In this document: one piece after another, positions 39,678 to 42,642 of the stretch | Position numbering within the stretch: the stretch's first letter is position 1 | How the letters are laid out: every line of letters starts with the position of its first letter | Notes under the pieces: generated by a model | The model's input: only the letters and a program-made list of their open reading frames with translations | Told to the model about the DNA's origin: nothing | Database searches by the model: none | Position numbers and translations under genes: made by a program | Virus record (IMG/VR): IMGVR_UViG_3300013104_000037 | Span: 1 to 42,642 of that record | Source of the DNA: a virus | DNA length: 42,642 bases | Reading direction: 5' to 3' (one strand)

Positions 39678-39919
39678 AATATTTGGTCAATTTTTATGTG
39701 TGATAATAAGTCCCAGATTGTTTCATCTAATTTTGATTTTTCAAGCTGAAGCTGATCGTCGCTCAACATATATGTATTACTGATCATCCTTCTTATGCAA
39801 CACGGACAACCACCAGACATGAGTCGAAACTTCTCAATTCTTTTTGCCTTTCGAAGTTTTATCGCCAACAGAATGTCAGAACGCTGTTGATCCATAAGAA
39901 GTAGGATTATCTCAATCAT
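39674..39919 (-). CDS. Small early protein with Cys cluster
   Basis: An 81-residue protein: MIEIILLLMDQQRSDILLAI, a basic helix (KLRKAKRIEKFRLM), then SGGCPCCIRRMIS with three cysteines, and an acidic helical end. The C-P-C-C cluster may bind metal. It is coupled by ATGA on both sides. No family recognised. Confidence 0.55.
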   Translation of the reverse strand: MIEIILLLMDQQRSDILLAIKLRKAKRIEKFRLMSGGCPCCIRRMISNTYMLSDDQLQLEKSKLDETIWDLLSHIKIDQIL

Positions 39920-40095
39920 AATTTTATAAATACGTGCCTAACGTTTACCGGTGCTAAAAAGAAGTTCTGTAGAAGCTCGAGGTTAGCCTGAGCATAATTC
40001 GCGGCCTGAACAGGATTAACCTTCGAAAGCTTATCAATATTCATTTTTTCATTGGCCAACCAGTGGGCAAGTTTTTTAGTGGTTTCTTCATTCAT
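39916..40095 (-). CDS. Small early protein behind two-hairpin leader A
   Basis: A 59-residue helical protein: MNEETTKKLAHWLANEKMNI then LLQNFFLAPVNVRHVFIKL. An upstream GTG frame (40125) would run into the leader hairpin, so ATG 40095 is used. It follows leader element A by 27 bases, so its expression may be controlled by that RNA. It is coupled by ATGA to the next gene. Confidence 0.55.
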   Translation of the reverse strand: MNEETTKKLAHWLANEKMNIDKLSKVNPVQAANYAQANLELLQNFFLAPVNVRHVFIKL

Positions 40096-40122
40096 AACAG
40101 TGCGGTTTATTTGAGGTATTAG

Positions 40123-40202
40123 CACCGGTGGACCAAATGTTCCTACCGGCGACTAATTAACGCTCTCACCACCCCAAGCCCGAACCTTGGTAGGTGTCGG
40201 GC
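40123..40202 (-). ncRNA. Two-hairpin leader RNA element, copy A
   Basis: Minus strand, in order: hairpin 1 GCCCGA-C-ACCT, loop ACCA, AGGT-TCGGGC; a linker containing TGAGAGCGTTAATT; and hairpin 2 CCGGT...ACCGG. Copy B (40619-40702) keeps hairpin 1 and the linker nearly unchanged, but the loop is GTAT and hairpin 2 has an unrelated sequence with the same role. Paired bases are kept while loops change, which points to RNA structure. It ends 27 bases before the start codon at 40095. Confidence 0.55.
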
Positions 40203-40254
40203 CTTTGGGAAGGGGGTGGGTTTTTACCACTTACGCGCCATCAAACACGTTTCT

Positions 40255-40581
40255 TTAAAACCATCCGAATAACCAGTAATCGGATTCATTATATTTCTCT
40301 GGTTTATAAGCTGAATTGGGTACCTGATTTTTTAGCTCACCGAATAGCTTAATTAATTCGGGCGAAGGGTTTTTCGTGAAAAAGAATAGATTTTCCCATC
40401 CGTTATCAAATTTTCTATCAAAACCTAGAACCTGATCCATTGGCGGATTTTCTTTATCTGAATCAGGTAATTTCTGAAAATCTGTAGGCCATGAAGGGAT
40501 CTGGAGATTTGGTAAAACCTCGGTTTTTATTTTATTAAAAACCTTATATGCTTTTTGTACTGAATCGAAGCTAAGAGCCAT
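40255..40581 (-). CDS. Early protein behind two-hairpin leader B
   Basis: A 108-residue protein (MALSFDSVQKAYKVFNKIKT, then MDQVLGFDRKFDNGWENLFF, ending SDYWLFGWF). Rich in aromatic residues, with a Pro/Ser linker. It starts 37 bases after leader element B and ends just before leader element A. No family recognised. Confidence 0.6.
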   Translation of the reverse strand: MALSFDSVQKAYKVFNKIKTEVLPNLQIPSWPTDFQKLPDSDKENPPMDQVLGFDRKFDNGWENLFFFTKNPSPELIKLFGELKNQVPNSAYKPEKYNESDYWLFGWF

Positions 40582-40618
40582 AATATTGAGTTGTTAAGTT
40601 AATACTTGAGCATTTAGA

Positions 40619-40702
40619 CCTGGGGGAACTTTCGCTACAACCCCAGGAATCTAAATTAACGCTCTCAACGCCCTAAGCCCGAACCTATACAGGTGTCGGG
40701 CT
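40619..40702 (-). ncRNA. Two-hairpin leader RNA element, copy B
   Basis: Minus strand: hairpin 1 GCCCGA-C-ACCT, loop GTAT, AGGT-TCGGGC; the linker with TGAGAGCGTTAATT; and hairpin 2 CCTGGGG...CCCCAGG. See copy A for the comparison. It lies 37 bases before the start codon at 40581 and after a terminator (40722-40764), so it is probably the 5' end of a new transcript or a read-through control. Confidence 0.55.
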
Positions 40703-40721
40703 GGACATTGCCGGGCTTTAA

Positions 40722-40764
40722 TATTTTTAAAAATGGTTCGCCCCAGAACATTTCCGAACCATTT
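40722..40764 (-). terminator. Terminator in the early operon
   Basis: AAATGGTTCG and CGAACCATTT form a 10-base stem; on the minus strand it is followed by TTTTTAAAAATATT. Two more small hairpins (CCTGG/CCAGG and GGTAGC/GCTACC) lie between it and the stop of the preceding gene, so 40765-40818 is all RNA structure and no gene. Confidence 0.7.
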
Positions 40765-40818
40765 CCCCTGGCACCAGGCGTAGGCACTTCGGGAGGTAGC
40801 ACTTGCTACCCAAGAACT

Positions 40819-41244
40819 CTACCCGCCTTTTAATTCACTTCCGATACAGAATGATAGGATCGGTTCTATTTTTTCTTTAAAGTTGTTGTGGAATCGAGAT
40901 CCAACTTTGGGCATAACCTTTAAGAACTTTGGACACTGATATGCGATAATTTTCACCAGTTCATCAAAATGCTTAAGTCTACTCGAGTAAATAATTTCGT
41001 AAAGGTTCACAGCTACATCACCCATAGGATGGTTTTTAAGCGCTACTTTCCTTTGCTGTAGAAAACCGATTAAAGTTTTCGCAATAGTATTTCGGTTCTC
41101 AAAGAGCATTTGCTCTTTTACCGCCTTAAGAGGTGGCATAACCTTGTTTTTCTGTTCGGAACTTACCCGGAATCCGTTGTCGGTTTTGAAAACAGCATGC
41201 ACATAGCCACTGTCTTGCATCTGTGATAAATGAGCGTTTACCAT
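40819..41244 (-). CDS. Early protein, function unknown
   Basis: A 141-residue basic protein starting MVNAHLSQMQDSGYVHAVFK, with a long helical centre (LKAVKEQMLFENRNTIAKTL) and a strongly basic C-terminal half. It lies 20 bases after the LuxR-type gene. Its place directly after the switch genes suggests an early regulatory or host-takeover role. No family recognised. Confidence 0.6.
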   Translation of the reverse strand: MVNAHLSQMQDSGYVHAVFKTDNGFRVSSEQKNKVMPPLKAVKEQMLFENRNTIAKTLIGFLQQRKVALKNHPMGDVAVNLYEIIYSSRLKHFDELVKIIAYQCPKFLKVMPKVGSRFHNNFKEKIEPILSFCIGSELKGG

Positions 41245-41264
41245 TTTTGCTTTTATTTAAGGGT

Positions 41265-41801
41265 TTATATTAAATTGATTTTCTTTGCGTAAAGGGCTAA
41301 ATCGGCTTTTCTGTGACAACCGGTAAATTCCCTTAGATATTTATTATGAGTACGGACAGTTTTTTCGCTGATTTTGAGCTTAACAGCAATTTCTTTATCC
41401 AACATCCCTTTTCCAATGCATTTAAGGACCTGGAGGCGGCGATTTGTCAAGCCCGATGCCTGGGATGGGCTTAGGCATAAAATCCCATTCTGATCACATG
41501 ATGAGCGCTGGCCGCATTGCACAACCTCTCTCTCCAGCTTTGATTTATTCGGGGTATAGTCCGCCACAAAATCAAGGTTAGCCTGGTTACATGAAAGCCA
41601 TTTATTTCTACGGCTATCGATATCGCGGATATCCATTGTGTCCAGGGCTTTTTGGTGAGCAGGCTCAATAGAATTATCAATTACCTGCAACACCTCAATT
41701 GGAAACTCGGCATAAGGCACCCTTTGACCATCGAAAACTAGATGATTTTCGTGATCATGAGTAAAAAACTCGCCATTATTGCAAACTAAGCCAGCTATCA
41801 T
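41265..41801 (-). CDS. LuxR-type HTH transcription factor with Cys cluster
   Basis: A 178-residue protein. Residues about 113-178 form a LuxR/GerE helix-turn-helix: LTNRRLQVLKCIGKGMLDKE then IAVKLKISEKTVRTHNKYL. Just before it, VVQCGQRSSCDQNGILC places three cysteines in the spacing seen in the 'CPxRGxCxxEGxxC' motif of Bacteroidota mobile-element LuxR proteins, likely a metal site. There is no receiver domain. It overlaps the Cro-like gene by ATGA and would be expressed at induction. It is a good candidate for the activator of early or late promoters. Confidence 0.8.
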   Translation of the reverse strand: MIAGLVCNNGEFFTHDHENHLVFDGQRVPYAEFPIEVLQVIDNSIEPAHQKALDTMDIRDIDSRRNKWLSCNQANLDFVADYTPNKSKLEREVVQCGQRSSCDQNGILCLSPSQASGLTNRRLQVLKCIGKGMLDKEIAVKLKISEKTVRTHNKYLREFTGCHRKADLALYAKKINLI

Positions 41802-42031
41802 GCTTTCAGGTCTACTAGTTCGGTTTCAATTACATTGGCCTTCTGATCCTGTAAAGCCTTGTTTTCTTTCGCTACGAGAATAATTGCAACGAGTATTTCA
41901 TCATTATCGAGTTTTCCCCTCATTACCATCCTGATCGCAGTAGCACTGTATGGAACTTTTTCCATCACCTTTGCCACCCAATCCCTCGGGAGGTTTTTCT
42001 TTACCAGGTTTAAATCGTGTTTCGCTATCAT
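41798..42031 (-). CDS. Small Cro-like regulator
   Basis: A 77-residue protein: MIAKHDLNLVKKNLPRDWVA then KVMEKVPYSATAIRMVMRGK, which reads like a short HTH for phage regulators, and a helical acidic end. It is the first gene of the early operon, divergent from the repressor, as Cro is in lambda. It overlaps the LuxR-type gene by ATGA. DNA binding is inferred from the pattern and position. Confidence 0.65.
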   Translation of the reverse strand: MIAKHDLNLVKKNLPRDWVAKVMEKVPYSATAIRMVMRGKLDNDEILVAIILVAKENKALQDQKANVIETELVDLKA

Positions 42032-42165
42032 AGTACTTTTATAGTATTTACAGGCTGTTGTTTGACTGTTATCTTTGTGTCGTATTAGTGTTGCGTAAGT
42101 GTTGCATCACTGTTGTACAAAAGTGTAACATATTATACACTTATGCAACACTTAGTGTTGTATGA
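42032..42165. promoter_or_regulatory. Lysis-lysogeny switch region with operators and two promoters
   Basis: Between the Cro-like gene and the repressor lie AGTGTTG at 42087, 42098 and 42154, its complement CAACACT at 42146, and AGTGTA...TACACT at 42122-42141. CAACACT-T-AGTGTTG (42146-42160) is a perfect dyad six bases before the repressor ATG. AGTGTTGCAT (42098-42107) and ATGCAACACT (42143-42152) also form a perfect pair. A plus-strand promoter (TTTA 42047-42050, N19, TATCTTTG 42070-42077) reads to the repressor. A minus-strand CACTTTTG box (42125-42118) reads to the early operon. The promoters face each other. Confidence 0.65.
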
Positions 42166-42555
42166 ATGAAAAAATATATCGCTTTATTTTGTAACAAGTT
42201 GATAGACAGAGGAAAAATTTTAGAAAAAGTAGTGCAGGATATGGGGATATCTATTGCCGAAGTTGCACGTAAGACTAATTATGAGCGTACGACTGTGTAT
42301 CGACACTTTTCTAAATCCGATTTAGATTATGCCATAATACTAAAATATGGTAAGGCTCTGAAATACGATTTTTCGGTGCAATTTCCAGAATTGCTCGATT
42401 TCACATCACAATATGATGCTCCGCTTTCAGATTATAAGGTTATTACTGTGGCCGATGCGTTGAAAGAACGTGACCATTGGAAAGATAAGTACGTCGCGCT
42501 ACTTGAACGGCACAATGAACTACTATATCGTGAACTTGGAATGAAGAGCAAGTAA
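42166..42555 (+). CDS. Phage repressor, helix-turn-helix
   Basis: A 129-residue protein with an HTH in the first third: ILEKVVQDMGISIAEVARKT then NYERTTVYRHFSKSDLDYAI. The C-terminal ~45 residues (ALKERDHWKDKYVALLERHN, ELLYRELGMKSK) are a charged helix probably used for dimerisation, a layout common in Bacteroidota phage repressors. It is the only plus-strand gene at this end, next to attR and to a dense operator region, so it is the likely lysogeny repressor. It lacks a visible LexA-type protease domain, so induction may not follow RecA-driven self-cleavage. Confidence 0.8.
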   Translation: MKKYIALFCNKLIDRGKILEKVVQDMGISIAEVARKTNYERTTVYRHFSKSDLDYAIILKYGKALKYDFSVQFPELLDFTSQYDAPLSDYKVITVADALKERDHWKDKYVALLERHNELLYRELGMKSK

Positions 42556-42627
42556 AATACAAATCAAATGTTTCTTTTTATTATGTACAAAACTGATAAG
42601 CATCTGGTTTCCAATAATTATGCTACA
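42556..42627. other. Spacer between repressor and attR
   Basis: Seventy-two AT-rich bases with no gene, no strong hairpin and no repeat that I can see, apart from the attR core at the end. Confidence 0.5.
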
Positions 42628-42642
42628 CCCTTCCGGGGTACA
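42628..42642. other. attR: Prophage attachment-site repeat, right copy (attR core)
   Basis: CCCTTCCGGGGTACA, identical to positions 1-15. The preceding bases (GCTACA) differ from the sequence following the left copy, so the visible identity is limited to 15 bases. Together the repeats define the excised circle of about 42.6 kb. Confidence 0.8.

Noticed and set aside
1-42642. CRISPR array, retron, diversity-generating retroelement or transposase
   Set aside because: I found no regularly spaced repeats, no reverse transcriptase, no template/variable repeat pair and no transposase motif.

Overview
This window looks like one complete, excisable prophage of about 42.6 kb from a Bacteroidota host. 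I infer a Sphingobacteriales-like host (for example a Pedobacter relative), but nothing in the sequence fixes the genus. The evidence for Bacteroidota is the lack of Shine-Dalgarno sequences, A-rich leaders, TAnnTTTG-type promoter boxes, and several gene families typical of Bacteroidota phages and mobile elements. The 15-base sequence CCCTTCCGGGGTACA begins and ends the window, as expected for attL and attR. A tyrosine integrase lies just inside the left end and a repressor-type switch lies at the right end.

Layout. The left end (1-1400) holds attL, a hairpin terminator and the integrase (+). Almost everything else is on the minus strand and is read from right to left. At the far right, a helix-turn-helix repressor (42166-42555, +) faces a small Cro-like gene and a LuxR-type HTH gene across an operator-rich region. 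The early/replication region (about 42031-32151, -) carries a 1034-aa TOPRIM-like primase/SF3-type helicase, an HTH-HNH endonuclease and many small genes, several of them under 60 codons. An accessory segment (30739-32124) holds a small plus-strand gene and a Schlafen/AlbA_2-type protein. A 550-base non-coding region (30186-30738) carries an array of TTCTTAAC dyads.

The late region runs from 30185 down to 1913. It contains a possible regulator, an S49 maturation protease with a probable nested scaffold, the major capsid protein, a tail-tube candidate, a membrane-protein cargo gene, a phospholipase D-like protein, small and large terminase, the portal, a connector, a lysis cassette (two holin-like membrane proteins, CHAP endolysin, unimolecular spanin), tail proteins, an SGNH-hydrolase fibre, a second fibre-like protein and the tape measure. 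A cargo block on both strands (17860-19995, including RadC) sits between the terminase and portal units.

The most striking new signal is regulatory. Six places in the late region carry the identical 10-mer CTGTCGTTTA, oriented with transcription. In three of them it is followed, after exactly 17 bases, by a second conserved block that ends in the start codon (CCGACATTCGTAnTATG or close); the other three have weaker second blocks. The spacing fits a Bacteroidota promoter (TTTA-N19-nAnnTTyG) and would give leaderless or nearly leaderless mRNAs. I read these as phage-specific late promoters. A second unusual element is a two-hairpin leader RNA found twice in the early operon, with conserved stems and different loops.
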